Source of the DNA: Gimesia sp.
GTDB taxonomy: Bacteria; Planctomycetota; Planctomycetia; Planctomycetales; Planctomycetaceae
DNA: 64,000 nucleotides
NCBI GenBank assembly: GCA_002706765.1
Contig: PAJV01000066.1
Location: forward strand, 62,001 to 126,000
Direction: 5' to 3'
Shown here piece after piece: positions 27,383 to 37,096 of this stretch. Every line of letters starts with the position of its first letter. Positions within the stretch are counted from its first letter, which is position 1. Position numbers and translations under genes: made by a program. The notes beneath the pieces are model-generated. The model was not told the origin of the DNA, did no database searches, and saw only the letters and a list, made by a program, of their open reading frames with translations.

Positions 27383-28270
27383 ATGTCGGGCTTCAGCCAG
27401 GAAAATGTAGAAACCATTTTCACCCAGGCGGGTGAGAGTCTGTCTGCACTTGCTGATTCTCTCAACCAGTGTTTCGATTTTCAATATCGACTGGAAATGG
27501 GAGAGTCTGGTGTCTGGTCTCCTGAAGAAATGAGTGAAGCATTTCAGGGACCTGGACTGGTTGCCTTGTTTCGCATGGGGGACGAGGCGATGGTGGGTCT
27601 GATTCCCGCCAGTCTGCCTTTACCCGACTGGTACGCAGAACCGGGTGACTCGCAGACATCACGTCTGCAGACACTGGCCCTGGAATGGTCAATGAACCTG
27701 ATCCCCATGGATCTGGGTGATGTTGATGAATTCAAAACGTATTTTGTAGACAGTTTACTAAGCGAAGTGACCGCATGTGCTCCCAGTGAGTGGGCGGCAC
27801 TGATGCGTATCCATTTATTTTCCTCAGAAGAAGAAAGTGACGGCCAGAGCCCGAGTGCTGTGATCCCTGTAATTTGGCCACTGACGAAACCGCCAGTTAC
27901 AGAACCCGATCAACCGGAAGCCGATCCAGCACCACAGCCGTCCTCTTCCTCTACTTCTCAAGCGACGCCACAGATGGCACAGGCAACTCCTGCCAACTCG
28001 AAACACAACCCGCTCCACCGGCTCAATAAACTGCCGGTGCAGGCAATCGTGAAACTGGCATCCAAAAAAATTGAAATGAACCAGTTACTTTCCATCTGCC
28101 CCGGTTCGCTGATCACCTTCGATAAGCCCTGTGAAGACCCCCTGGAGTTGTATATCAACAACCAGGTTTACTGCCAGGGCGAAGCAGTCAAGATTGGTGA
28201 AAACTTTGGTTTGAAAATCGATCGCGTCGGTTTCAAAAAAGAATACGAAACCAAAATCATCGAGTTTTAA
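27383..28270 (+). CDS. FliN/SpoA-domain flagellar switch-like protein
   Basis: A 295-residue protein with a C-terminal SpoA (FliN/YscQ) domain at about 215-290: LPVQAIVKLASKKIEMNQLLSICPGSLITFDKP, then ELYINNQVYCQGEAVKIGENFGLKI. The N-terminal 160 residues are an acidic globular region, and a Pro/Ser/Thr/Gln-rich linker (about 165-213) joins the two. FliN forms the flagellar C-ring and binds CheY or the export ATPase. No other flagellar genes are in the window, so this is either an isolated switch subunit or a paralogue in another export system. The longer N-terminus is like FliM/FliN hybrids of planctomycetes. Divergent from the AIM24-like gene. Confidence 0.8.
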   Translation: MSGFSQENVETIFTQAGESLSALADSLNQCFDFQYRLEMGESGVWSPEEMSEAFQGPGLVALFRMGDEAMVGLIPASLPLPDWYAEPGDSQTSRLQTLALEWSMNLIPMDLGDVDEFKTYFVDSLLSEVTACAPSEWAALMRIHLFSSEEESDGQSPSAVIPVIWPLTKPPVTEPDQPEADPAPQPSSSSTSQATPQMAQATPANSKHNPLHRLNKLPVQAIVKLASKKIEMNQLLSICPGSLITFDKPCEDPLELYINNQVYCQGEAVKIGENFGLKIDRVGFKKEYETKIIEF

Positions 28271-28764
28271 ATGGGTGTAAAAACGGGCCTCGGTTTGAGC
28301 TGCCGGATCATTTTGCGAACCGGGTTCTGTCCAATGTGTGATCAAGCACCGACGATCACCGTCACAATGCAGCAGTTCAGGTAGAGGATTAATTGGATGA
28401 AAAATCGCCGAAATCGAATTTTTCTCAGAACGAAACACTGCCGAAGTACGTATGATAATAGGTAGTTCCTTATTTTTAGAAACGAATTCCTGTCTGAGAT
28501 CATAGATCACATCTTTCATCCTGATTCAGACTGCCTGAATTCCGAGGCAAAAAGAAAATCCTAAACAGCCACTTCAAAAAGGTTTAGGACAAAAACATAA
28601 TGCAGCGCTCAAGCGAATCCTGCACAGGGCCTACGACACGCAATGATCGAAGATTACTTTGCACCAATCCAGGTGAATTTGAATTGCGCTGTTGCCTGCC
28701 TGACAAAACGTTCGATATCATTTCACACATTGAACCATCGCTATTTTTAAGTGAACTTTAGACC
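28271..28764 (+). other. 494-base intergenic region
   Basis: No credible gene. The only structure seen is TCCTAAAC (28559-28566) with GTTTAGGA (28582-28589), an eight-base inverted repeat 15 bases apart and flanked by A-rich sequence on both sides. It could be a regulator site or a weak bidirectional terminator ahead of the kinase gene. No clear promoter boxes were found. Confidence 0.4.
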
Positions 28765-31740
28765 ATGGGCTCCGAGTCAAAATCTGAACGATCGATGACG
28801 GAACAGGAATCTCTGCCCGAATTTTTTGCGCGGCCGGTTCCCGATGCGGAAGGTCCGGAGACTATTATCAGTCCACTGGAGCCCATCCCGGCACCCGACT
28901 CCAATCGTGATAAAGGTGCACCGTCGAATTTTGCCCGCTCTTCGGTCTGGAATCGGCTGTTTCCGCCGACCACAGAGGATTCGGAAGAACCCGAAGAGAC
29001 AACCAGCCCTGCCGGGATGACGCTGGAACACTTTGTGATCCGGGAGCGCATCGGACGCGGAGGCATGGGCGCCGTTTTCCGTGCCATCGATACCCGCCTG
29101 GATCGTGTTGTCGCGTTGAAAGTGCTCAGCCCCGGTCAATCCCGCGATGCAGGCTCGGTCAAGCGATTTCAGAACGAAGCCAAGTCCGCCGCGCGACTCG
29201 ATCACGAAAATATCTCCCGCGTATTTTATATCGGCGAAGACCAGGGACTGAATTTCATCGCTTTTGAATATGTCAAAGGGACCAATGTTCGCGAGATCAT
29301 TCAGTCGCGTGGCATCCTGCCGGCAGCCGAAGCCGTGAACTACGCGTTGCAGATTGCCTCGGCTCTGAAGCACATCAACAAAGCGGGTGTCGTGCACCGC
29401 GATATCAAACCCTCCAACATCATCATTACCCCCGGCGGTCGCGCCAAACTGGTCGACCTCGGCCTGGCGCGCAAGGAAAGCGATAACGCTTCCGCCGACC
29501 TGACCACGGCCGGAACCACGCTGGGTACGTTCGATTATATTTCTCCCGAGCAGGCCAAAGACCCTCGCAATGTCGATGTGCGCAGTGATATTTATTCGCT
29601 GGGTTGTACCCTGTATCACATGCTGACAGGAGAGCCTCCCTACGGTGAAGGGACCGTGCTGCAGAAACTGCTGGATCACTCCGGAAAAAATGTTCCCGAT
29701 CCGGCGACGATTAACAAGCAACTGCCGCGCGAACTTTCACTCATCGTTCAGAAAATGATGGCCAGTGATCCCGAAGATCGATTTCAGACGCCGGAAGAGT
29801 TGATGTATCAGTTGATGCAGGTCGCCGGCCAGCTGGATCTGCGTGGCGTCAATCCTGAAGGGCTGGTCTGGACATCCCCGACCAACTCCCGTCTTGGATT
29901 TCTGGAAAAACATATCGGCTGGATCGCGACCGCTGCCGTGTTACTTATCATCGTTGTCCTGCTGGATCGTTATCCCGCGTTCAACCCGGCTGCGGTTAAT
30001 GTCACTCAGAACAACAGTCAGAACAGTGATCCCGCCATCAGTTCCCTGGCAAACGAGACGGAACCGCAAACGCCGGAAACAGATCTTACGATCGCGAAAT
30101 CTGACATGCCCATTTCGCCTGTCATCGACAGCAAAGAAACGATTGGGTCTCTGACTGCCCCCGAAACCATCAGTCCGAAAACGGTCGCGCAGGCAGCGAC
30201 TCCCGAGAAAAGAACGGCTCCCAGTGAACGCAGCGAAGAAGATTCGTTACCCAAAATGACCCTCGAAGAGGATAATAAGCCTCTGAGCGAAATTTTTGAC
30301 AACGTGCCTCTACTCTCCACGAAAAGTTCCCTCAGCGAATTACTGGAAGCCGGAAATCTGCCTGGCACTGAATCTGCTTCAGGAAACAAAGTTCTGCGAG
30401 ATAACAACACCGAAACCACACTGGCGATGTCGGAAAGCAGTCAGAAGAAATCCATGGTTCCGCTGGCACCGGCCATCGCAGAACCTGCAGAAACCGAACC
30501 GGATCCCTTCCCGAAGAAAAGCGACAATGAATTTCGCAAGATCGAAATTCCCGCCATCACGATCATCAACCCTGATGGCAGCCCCGGGCAGGACTTCAAA
30601 ACGCTGGATGCCGCCTGTGCCGCCGCCGATGATGGCAGCATTATTGAACTCGGTTTTACCGGCATTCGGAAAGAAGCCCCGATCCACATCAATAACAAAC
30701 GAGTCCGCATTCGTGCCGCCAAAGATCGAAAACCGATTCTGCTGTTTGAATCGGTCGAAGAACCGGCCGAAGGGTTTCAGACCCACATGATTCAGATTGC
30801 CAATGGTTCCCTGGAACTGTTCGAGCTGGGAATCATGGTCGACGTCAAAGACCTCAACTCCGATTCCTGGGCGATCTTCTCCCTGAAAAATGCTCATGAC
30901 ATCCGCCTGCACCAGGTGACCGTCACCTGTGCCAATACCACCAGCCAGCAGGTTTCCATCTTTGAAATGAACGAGCCCATCAACCAGGGCCTCAACGATG
31001 ATTCCATGATGGGCAAACGTCCGGTGAAAGAATCGACGTTCGTGGAAATCGTAAACTCTGTACTTCGCTGTGACGGCCAGGCATTCTCCATTCGGGAAAC
31101 GGCTCCCACCCGCCTGGAAATCACCAACTCTGCTTTAATGATTTCCCAGTCACTGATTGAACTGGTGGGCTGCAACAATAAACCCATGGAAGGCGATCAC
31201 CTGGAACTGGTGTTAAATCATTCCACGTTTGTCCTGGGGAAAGGACTATCGGTGATGGACAGCGGTGCGATTCCACGCGAACTGATCCCGCTCCACGTTT
31301 CCGCACGCAATAATATTTTCTTCTCGCGCACCAATGCCCCGTTTGTGATGATGAAGGGGAACACCAACGAAAATGATTTTCGCCAGAAGCTGCTGGCCTG
31401 GCGCGGATCCAACAACTATTTCGACCGTTTCAGCACCTTCTGGACGATTCAGTCTCAGCAGGGAACCACGGGCGCACTCTCGATGGATGCGCTCGACTGG
31501 AAAGATATCTGGGGGCTCTCCGGCGATGTCAACAGCTACCAGATGGAAATCCCCTGGATCTCAGACCGCGAAAAACTGATCAACGCGTTAGCTTCAGAAC
31601 TTCAGCCGGCACAGTTGCAGTTCACCCAGCCCACGGATGGCAGCCCGACGATTACAGCCATCGATCGCACCAATGCAGGCGCGGACCTCGTGACGCTGCC
31701 TGAGTTACCGCGGGTCATCAAAGCACCTCGAACCGAATAA
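28765..31740 (+). CDS. Transmembrane Ser/Thr protein kinase with an extracytoplasmic repeat domain
   Basis: A 991-residue receptor-like kinase. A 90-residue acidic N-terminus is followed by a Hanks-type kinase domain about 90-352: glycine loop RIGRGGMG (96-103), lysine K119, catalytic HRDIKPSN (211-218) and DLG (231-233, DFG variant). The domain should be active. A membrane segment lies at about 385-400. An acidic, Ser/Thr-rich spacer follows, then about residues 600-970 form an extracytoplasmic domain resembling a parallel beta-helix (SPGQDFKTLDAACAAADDGS, then repeated short strands), similar to pectin-lyase-like sensors. It may sense polysaccharide or surface signals. Start ATG 28765; ATG 28795 is possible. 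The downstream TPR gene is on the same strand. Confidence 0.9.
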   Translation: MGSESKSERSMTEQESLPEFFARPVPDAEGPETIISPLEPIPAPDSNRDKGAPSNFARSSVWNRLFPPTTEDSEEPEETTSPAGMTLEHFVIRERIGRGGMGAVFRAIDTRLDRVVALKVLSPGQSRDAGSVKRFQNEAKSAARLDHENISRVFYIGEDQGLNFIAFEYVKGTNVREIIQSRGILPAAEAVNYALQIASALKHINKAGVVHRDIKPSNIIITPGGRAKLVDLGLARKESDNASADLTTAGTTLGTFDYISPEQAKDPRNVDVRSDIYSLGCTLYHMLTGEPPYGEGTVLQKLLDHSGKNVPDPATINKQLPRELSLIVQKMMASDPEDRFQTPEELMYQLMQVAGQLDLRGVNPEGLVWTSPTNSRLGFLEKHIGWIATAAVLLIIVVLLDRYPAFNPAAVNVTQNNSQNSDPAISSLANETEPQTPETDLTIAKSDMPISPVIDSKETIGSLTAPETISPKTVAQAATPEKRTAPSERSEEDSLPKMTLEEDNKPLSEIFDNVPLLSTKSSLSELLEAGNLPGTESASGNKVLRDNNTETTLAMSESSQKKSMVPLAPAIAEPAETEPDPFPKKSDNEFRKIEIPAITIINPDGSPGQDFKTLDAACAAADDGSIIELGFTGIRKEAPIHINNKRVRIRAAKDRKPILLFESVEEPAEGFQTHMIQIANGSLELFELGIMVDVKDLNSDSWAIFSLKNAHDIRLHQVTVTCANTTSQQVSIFEMNEPINQGLNDDSMMGKRPVKESTFVEIVNSVLRCDGQAFSIRETAPTRLEITNSALMISQSLIELVGCNNKPMEGDHLELVLNHSTFVLGKGLSVMDSGAIPRELIPLHVSARNNIFFSRTNAPFVMMKGNTNENDFRQKLLAWRGSNNYFDRFSTFWTIQSQQGTTGALSMDALDWKDIWGLSGDVNSYQMEIPWISDREKLINALASELQPAQLQFTQPTDGSPTITAIDRTNAGADLVTLPELPRVIKAPRTE

Positions 31741-31741
31741 A

Positions 31742-31767
31742 CCCCGTTTTTCTCCTCGAAACAGGGG
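31742..31767 (+). terminator. Weak hairpin after the kinase gene
   Basis: CCCCGTTT (31742-31749) pairs with AAACAGGGG (31759-31767) with one bulged base, directly after the stop codon. There is no T-run, so termination is uncertain. Confidence 0.3.
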
Positions 31768-31889
31768 CGGAGTCGCGAAATCAGGTCTGTCTGCGCTCTG
31801 CAGAAATGTGTATGATGACACAAGGCAGTAGCCTGTTTTCAATGCACTCACTCTGATTCCTGTTTCACCCGGCTGCTTATTTAGTATTC

Positions 31890-34520
31890 ATGATACGTCG
31901 CTCTCCACATCCTGACCGTTCCACATCAGTAATTGTCTGCGGACCGTGCTCGTGGTGGATTCGCGTCTGCATGCTGGTGGTCGTGCTTTGCTCACCTGCC
32001 ATCAGTTCCGCCGATGACCCGACAGCCTCTTATTTTGAAGGACTGCGGCAACGACATCTGTTCGGAATTGCAGAAGGCTACTGTTTAAATCGCCTGGCAC
32101 AGCCCCGGATCACCGATACGGAACAGGCACGCTACACGCTGGAACTCATACGCACCCTGTCAGCACATGCGATGGCCACGCAGGACCCGGAGCAGGCAGA
32201 GCTCTGGAAACGGGCAGAAGAAACTATTACCGAATTCTGCCAGGAGCATTCTGACTGGTCCGACACCAGTGTCTTCGAAGCCGAGCGGGCACGCATTGCG
32301 GCGCTCAAAGCCGAAATCCTGTATTGGCAGATCCAGGCGGACCCGCAAAATCAGTCACTCAGACAGACCGCCATCACACAGCTCTCACAGGCAGTGACCA
32401 CTCTGACCCAGGCAGAAACCCGGTTAAGCCAGCTCCTGAAAAAATCGGGGGCATTCAAAAAATTTACCGTACTCCAGTCAGCCACGATCCGCGATACCCT
32501 GCTCGACTTTCAACTGCTGATCGCGCAAACGGCAATGAAACTCGCCGACCTGCATGCAGCGAACAGCCCGCAGCGGACAGCAGCCCTCGAACTCGCAGAG
32601 AAATGGCTGGAACCCCTGTCCCGCCGGGCGACCACCCTGCAGTTGACCTGGCTCAGCAAGCTGGCGCTGATTCAATGCGAACGCATCAGCGGAGATTCCG
32701 CGGCCGCAGCGCGGGGCATCCAGGCACTTCTCAAAGAAAAACCTCCGTCGTTTCTGAATGAACCCCTCTTCGTGGAATCGATGCGTATTCTCCTGCAGGA
32801 CGGAAAAGCGCAACGGGCGGCATCACAGATCATTCAATACAGGGAAGAGCATGGAACCGTTTCCAGCGAACTCGGCTTTCTGGAAATCACTGCCTTGATT
32901 CAGCTCAGAAAAGTCGCTCTGGAGAAACAACAGGACGCGTTAGCAGCTGAAATCTGGCAGCAGGTGGAAACACGTGCCCGGTTTCTCAAACAGGCACAGC
33001 CCGGTTACTGGTCGCAGCGGGCGTGGATGCTCGTCGATCAGCAACACCAGGTCGATCAGTATGGCAGCCAGCTTTCCCAGGATCTGAAACAGGCTCAACT
33101 CCTGTATGCGCAAGGCAACATCGAGCAGGCCATCGAGGCGTATACCAAAACCGCTCAGCAGGCGACCGCGGAGGGCAAAGGCGATCTGGCGTTTGAACTC
33201 GCCTTTACCAGTGCCTCGCTCCAGCTGCAGGCAAAGCAATACAAAGAGGCGGCAGAACAGTTTCAGTCGCTCTCGCGAAAGTATAGTACCGCGGCCCGCG
33301 CTGCTGACGCTGGCCTGCTGGCTGCCTGGTGCCTGGGTCAGCTCTATATGCAAAGCCGCACGAAATCGCGCAGACTGGCCTACACGGCCGCCCTGGAAGA
33401 AGTCCAGAAACAGTTTCCGGACAGCAAGAGTGACTATGAAGCGGGCTGGATGCTCGCGCGGCTGGAAGAATCCCGCCTGCAATATTCAAAAGCACTCGTG
33501 CTGTACTCGGAAGTTCCCGATGATCATCCCCGGGCGGCAGACGCGCACCTGGGAATCGCCCGCTGTTACGAACAGATCCTGCAACGACTGACTTCGCTGG
33601 GCAAACCTGTTAAAGCCTGGAGACAGGAAGCCATCGAAGTCCTGGAAAAATTCCTGGTCCGCTTCCCCGCCGAATCCGACCCGCTGATCCTGCAGTCTCA
33701 GGCCGACATCGCATTACGCCTCACGCAAATCTACCTGAATGATTCACCCCCGTCCTACGAAAAAGCCAATCGGCTGCTGGAATTAATTATCAGCAGCGCC
33801 ACGCGCAGTATCGCAGAGCTCAAACGCAATAATGAACATTCCGAAACCAGTGTCGCAGAGACAGCGAACGTGATTCAACGCTGGAATGAAATCGCCAATC
33901 AGGCTCGGCGACTGGAGATCATCACACTCGCGGGACAGGGAAAGCCGACCGCTGCCCGATCACTGGTGGAGAACCTCGAGAACGCAGGCACGAACGAACT
34001 GCTGTCTGTTCTGAACGGCGTCTCGCAGATCAACCTCGATCTGTCTGACGAGACGCGTTACGAACTGGGACTGCTGCAGCTGAAATCGGCTGAAAAACTG
34101 ATCAGTCGCCGTGATGAATTAACTCCTCAGCAGCGACAGCAGCTGGATCTCTGCCTGGCCGAAGCCTACCTGGCGACGAATCAGCAGATCCGGGCGCTGG
34201 AGTATTACCAGGAACTGCTAAAACAGGCGCCCCGGGACAGCACCTACATCAAACAGGTCGCACTGCTCCTGGAACACTGTGGCACAAAAGCCTGTCTGCG
34301 GGAAGCGGCACAGAAATGGCGACAGCTGGAAGCAGCAGAAAAGCCGGGCAGTATCCCCTGGCTCGACGCCCGCCTGCATATCATTCAAACCACTTTCGAT
34401 TCCGGCAATGAAGCCGAAGCCAGGAAACTGCTCGGCGTAACAAAGCTGCTCTACCCCGATCTCGGCAATCAAGAATTAAAACAACAATTCCAGGAACTGC
34501 AACAACGCATTCAGAAGTGA
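31890..34520 (+). CDS. Exported TPR protein
   Basis: An 876-residue exported protein with a signal peptide (about 1-41, VCMLVVVLCSPAISSADD). The rest is almost entirely helical with repeated TPR-like pairs, for example LAFELAFTSASLQLQAKQYK, then ADAHLGIARCYEQIL and LDLCLAEAYLATNQQIRALEYY. It is Gln/Ala/Glu-rich. TPR arrays hold protein complexes together, and planctomycetes have many large exported examples; partner unknown. It starts 150 bases after the kinase gene on the same strand, so cotranscription with the sensor kinase is possible. It ends 5 bases before the convergent SDR gene. No ribosome binding site of note precedes ATG 31890. Confidence 0.82.
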   Translation: MIRRSPHPDRSTSVIVCGPCSWWIRVCMLVVVLCSPAISSADDPTASYFEGLRQRHLFGIAEGYCLNRLAQPRITDTEQARYTLELIRTLSAHAMATQDPEQAELWKRAEETITEFCQEHSDWSDTSVFEAERARIAALKAEILYWQIQADPQNQSLRQTAITQLSQAVTTLTQAETRLSQLLKKSGAFKKFTVLQSATIRDTLLDFQLLIAQTAMKLADLHAANSPQRTAALELAEKWLEPLSRRATTLQLTWLSKLALIQCERISGDSAAAARGIQALLKEKPPSFLNEPLFVESMRILLQDGKAQRAASQIIQYREEHGTVSSELGFLEITALIQLRKVALEKQQDALAAEIWQQVETRARFLKQAQPGYWSQRAWMLVDQQHQVDQYGSQLSQDLKQAQLLYAQGNIEQAIEAYTKTAQQATAEGKGDLAFELAFTSASLQLQAKQYKEAAEQFQSLSRKYSTAARAADAGLLAAWCLGQLYMQSRTKSRRLAYTAALEEVQKQFPDSKSDYEAGWMLARLEESRLQYSKALVLYSEVPDDHPRAADAHLGIARCYEQILQRLTSLGKPVKAWRQEAIEVLEKFLVRFPAESDPLILQSQADIALRLTQIYLNDSPPSYEKANRLLELIISSATRSIAELKRNNEHSETSVAETANVIQRWNEIANQARRLEIITLAGQGKPTAARSLVENLENAGTNELLSVLNGVSQINLDLSDETRYELGLLQLKSAEKLISRRDELTPQQRQQLDLCLAEAYLATNQQIRALEYYQELLKQAPRDSTYIKQVALLLEHCGTKACLREAAQKWRQLEAAEKPGSIPWLDARLHIIQTTFDSGNEAEARKLLGVTKLLYPDLGNQELKQQFQELQQRIQK

Positions 34521-34525
34521 CTTCT

Positions 34526-35323
34526 TCAACCGCTTTTCTGTCGCGACCGGGGAATCACAGTTGCCAGTCCGCCGTCGACGCCGAAGACCTGGCCTGTGAC
34601 CCAGTCATTGGCGGGATGCAGCAGCCACTCAATCATCGAGGCCACCTGCTCGGGTTCACCCAGACGATTCAAAGCGTGCAAGCTGCTGGACATCGACTCG
34701 GCTGCCGCGGACTCCCACAGATTCCGGGTCATGTTGGATTTTACCAGGCCGGGGGCGACCGCATTCACGCGAATCCCGCGTCCCGCATAAGAAGCCGCCG
34801 CCGAGAGCGTCAGGCCGATCACCCCTGCTTTGGCAGCCGCAATCGCTTCGTGATTGGCCAGTCCCACCCGCGCCGCAGCGGATGAGATCAAAACGACCGA
34901 GCCTCCCTGTCTGCCCAGCACTTTGGCGGCACTGCGCACCGTCTCAAAAGCAGACGTCAGGTTCACAGCCAGCACCTCGGACCATTCTTCATCACCAGTC
35001 AGGTGGGCTGGCTTTAACAGCACGGAACCGATGCAGTTCACGACACCATCGATGTGATCAAAGGTCTCACAGGCAGACTGGATCGTTCTTTCAATCGAGC
35101 CCGGCTCAAGAACATCCAGCTCGAGGGCCGGCGCGGACAGTTCCTCGGACAGATCGCGCAACACCTGTGGATTGCGACCCGCCAGAAAGACGTCATGCCC
35201 TGCCCCTTTAAGACGACGGCTCAGTGATGAACCGACCGCCCCGGTGGCGCCCAGGATAACCAGTGTTTGTGACCGTGATCCGGCATCTGCATGATTCATC
35301 TGGCTGCGCCCCATTCGTTTCAA
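34526..35323 (-). CDS. SDR-family oxidoreductase lacking the catalytic Tyr
   Basis: A Rossmann-fold protein of 265 residues. The cofactor loop is GATGAVG (25-31), then NP-dependent features such as LDV (70-72), NCIG (96-99) and N121 in VNLTSAF. The catalytic Ser is present (S148, in LISSAA). The usual Tyr of the YxxxK motif, thirteen residues after the Ser, is Ile (I161), and K165 remains (NHEAIAAAKAG). The same HEAIAAAK substitution is known in a branch of SDR proteins, so activity may use another residue or be absent. The start is unsettled between M1 (35323) and M9 (35299). It shares a 140-base divergent spacer with the SRPBCC gene. Confidence 0.85.
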   Translation of the reverse strand: MKRMGRSQMNHADAGSRSQTLVILGATGAVGSSLSRRLKGAGHDVFLAGRNPQVLRDLSEELSAPALELDVLEPGSIERTIQSACETFDHIDGVVNCIGSVLLKPAHLTGDEEWSEVLAVNLTSAFETVRSAAKVLGRQGGSVVLISSAAARVGLANHEAIAAAKAGVIGLTLSAAASYAGRGIRVNAVAPGLVKSNMTRNLWESAAAESMSSSLHALNRLGEPEQVASMIEWLLHPANDWVTGQVFGVDGGLATVIPRSRQKSG

Positions 35324-35463
35324 AATCTAACCAGAAAATGCATTCCCATTTTCCCTTGCGAGACCATAATCAACCGGGATGACATAGTTCGGACTCTCAA
35401 AGTTCTTAGTCACCCGCACGCTGATTTCAACCCTGTATTTTAAATTCGTTTTATGAGAAACAG

Positions 35464-35982
35464 ATGTCGACAACTCCGCACCCGGCAGAAGCAGTCCGGA
35501 TAGCCCGAACGCCAGATGGCATTTATCGCCTGCATACCGAAACCGTGATACCGTACGCCCTGGACGAAGTCTTCGCGTTTTTTGCCGAGCCACAAAATCT
35601 CGAAGCACTGACCCCACCCTGGCTGAACTTTGAGATCACCACCCCGGCGCCCATCGAAATGCGTCAAGGCACACTCATAGATTACCGTCTTAAACTGCAC
35701 GGCATTCTCGTCAAATGGAGAACCGAAATCAGCGAATGGGAACCCCCTTTCCGGTTCGTCGATCGGCAGTTGAAAGGCCCGTATCGACTCTGGCATCACG
35801 AACACACTTTCACAGAATGCGACGCAGGTACACGGGTCACAGACGATGTCCACTATGCCGTTCTGGGAGGCGCACTCGTCAATCGGCTGTTCGTACAGAA
35901 AGATGTCGCACGCATTTTTCGCTATCGCCAGAAACAGCTGTGTAAGTTCAAGCCGGCAAGCAGTAAAATCACCGCCCGTTAA
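35464..35982 (+). CDS. SRPBCC-family lipid/polyketide-binding-like protein
   Basis: A 172-residue START-like protein with the helix-grip pattern: VIPYALDEVFAFFAEPQNLEALTPPWLNFEI, then beta strands LIDYRLKLHGILVKWRTEI, then FRFVDRQLKGPYRLWHHEHTF. It matches the SRPBCC group of cyclase/dehydrase-like and CoxG-like proteins that bind hydrophobic ligands. The long C-terminal helix (LFVQKDVARIFRYRQKQL) closes the pocket. Divergent from the SDR gene; the two could act on the same ligand, but that is only a guess. It overlaps the end of the DUF1559 membrane gene by four bases on the opposite strand. Start ATG 35464. Confidence 0.85.
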   Translation: MSTTPHPAEAVRIARTPDGIYRLHTETVIPYALDEVFAFFAEPQNLEALTPPWLNFEITTPAPIEMRQGTLIDYRLKLHGILVKWRTEISEWEPPFRFVDRQLKGPYRLWHHEHTFTECDAGTRVTDDVHYAVLGGALVNRLFVQKDVARIFRYRQKQLCKFKPASSKITAR

Positions 35983-37067
35983 AACTCGCCCACCGGTTCG
36001 CCGCCCTGGGGAGTGCTGAGGGCTTTCAGGATATCGGGGTCGATGTCTTCGGAAAGAAAGCGCACCGAGCCATCCCCCATCAATACGTGGGCGCCTCCTG
36101 TGAAGGGACTGCCGAAGCCGCGGGGATTGCGATTGATGCCCTCCGTCGGATCGCGAAAGTTGGTGGGGTCACCCCAGGCTTTGATTCCCGATCTGACTTC
36201 GCCAGCCAGAATTGTATAGGAAGTGCCATCTTTTATTTTACGTAAATCCATGCCCGAGTTCGCGGATAAGACACGACTGTTGGCGGCATAGTGCGCGGGT
36301 TTGTATCCTGTCGCATCCCCCTCTGCTTCGGTAAAATCATACTGCATCCCCGGACTCTGCAGTACAATGAGCCGGGTTTCGAACGGCTGTCTGTTATCGG
36401 CGGCTGTCCAGGGCTGATTGAAGTCAATCTGCTCATACAAGGATTGCTGATCGAGATACCGTAACAGGGGGGTGACCCAGCTGTGTTGCGGCTGCCCTGC
36501 CTTATCAAACGTACCACCCACGGGAAACTGATGATGCGTATCATGATAGTTGTGCATCGCCAGACCAATCTGCTTGAGATTATTTATGGAGGAACTCCGC
36601 CTGGCGGGTTCATATGCATTTCCCATGTGTACTTTTTGAATGACCCTGTCTTGGGTTGTAACAATCCAGAACAGCTGATGCGTGACGCTGATCACACAGA
36701 TGCCGCTCACCGTCAGTAATAGAAGCATCATCACCAGTGAGAGGCTCCAGCGCTTCTGCCACGGCTTGACTTCAGCCAGGTCGTCAGGAACAGTGCCTCC
36801 GAAACGGCGACAAGCCACATGAAAGCCAACGGCAAACAGCAGCAGCGATGCGAGAAACATAAGCGTCAAAGAAGGTGAAATCGTGAGTCGCGATGATGTT
36901 CGCAGGATGAATGATGCCCAGCCCACACATAACAGAAAAACGAAGCGAAACGGAAAGATCAGTCCCATCGCGATCAAGACGAATGACATCAACAGTATAG
37001 GAACGCTGATCGCCAGCCAGTGCTGGACCCCAGTCACCTCTGCTTCATCCTCTTGTGGAATTTCCAT
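35979..37067 (-). CDS. Polytopic membrane protein with a DUF1559 pilin-like head
   Basis: A 362-residue protein. Instead of a prepilin leader it has about four hydrophobic membrane segments in the first 150 residues (LAISVPILLMSFVLIAMG, VFLLCVGWASFIL, LMFLASLLLFAVGFHVAC and LVMMLLLLTVSGICVIS). The DUF1559 signature follows: ARRSSSINNLKQIGLAMHNYHD, then FPVGG, SWVTPLLRYLDQQSLYEQIDF, and near the end [18 protein letters not shown]. The H of the H-x9-DG motif is replaced. So the head of a planctomycete pilin sits on a multi-pass anchor. It is the last of three genes in a minus-strand operon with two similar proteins. I know of no named role. Confidence 0.75.
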   Translation of the reverse strand: MEIPQEDEAEVTGVQHWLAISVPILLMSFVLIAMGLIFPFRFVFLLCVGWASFILRTSSRLTISPSLTLMFLASLLLFAVGFHVACRRFGGTVPDDLAEVKPWQKRWSLSLVMMLLLLTVSGICVISVTHQLFWIVTTQDRVIQKVHMGNAYEPARRSSSINNLKQIGLAMHNYHDTHHQFPVGGTFDKAGQPQHSWVTPLLRYLDQQSLYEQIDFNQPWTAADNRQPFETRLIVLQSPGMQYDFTEAEGDATGYKPAHYAANSRVLSANSGMDLRKIKDGTSYTILAGEVRSGIKAWGDPTNFRDPTEGINRNPRGFGSPFTGGAHVLMGDGSVRFLSEDIDPDILKALSTPQGGEPVGEF

Positions 37068-37096
37068 AAGTATTGCTCTGTCTGGTCCTGAACGAT

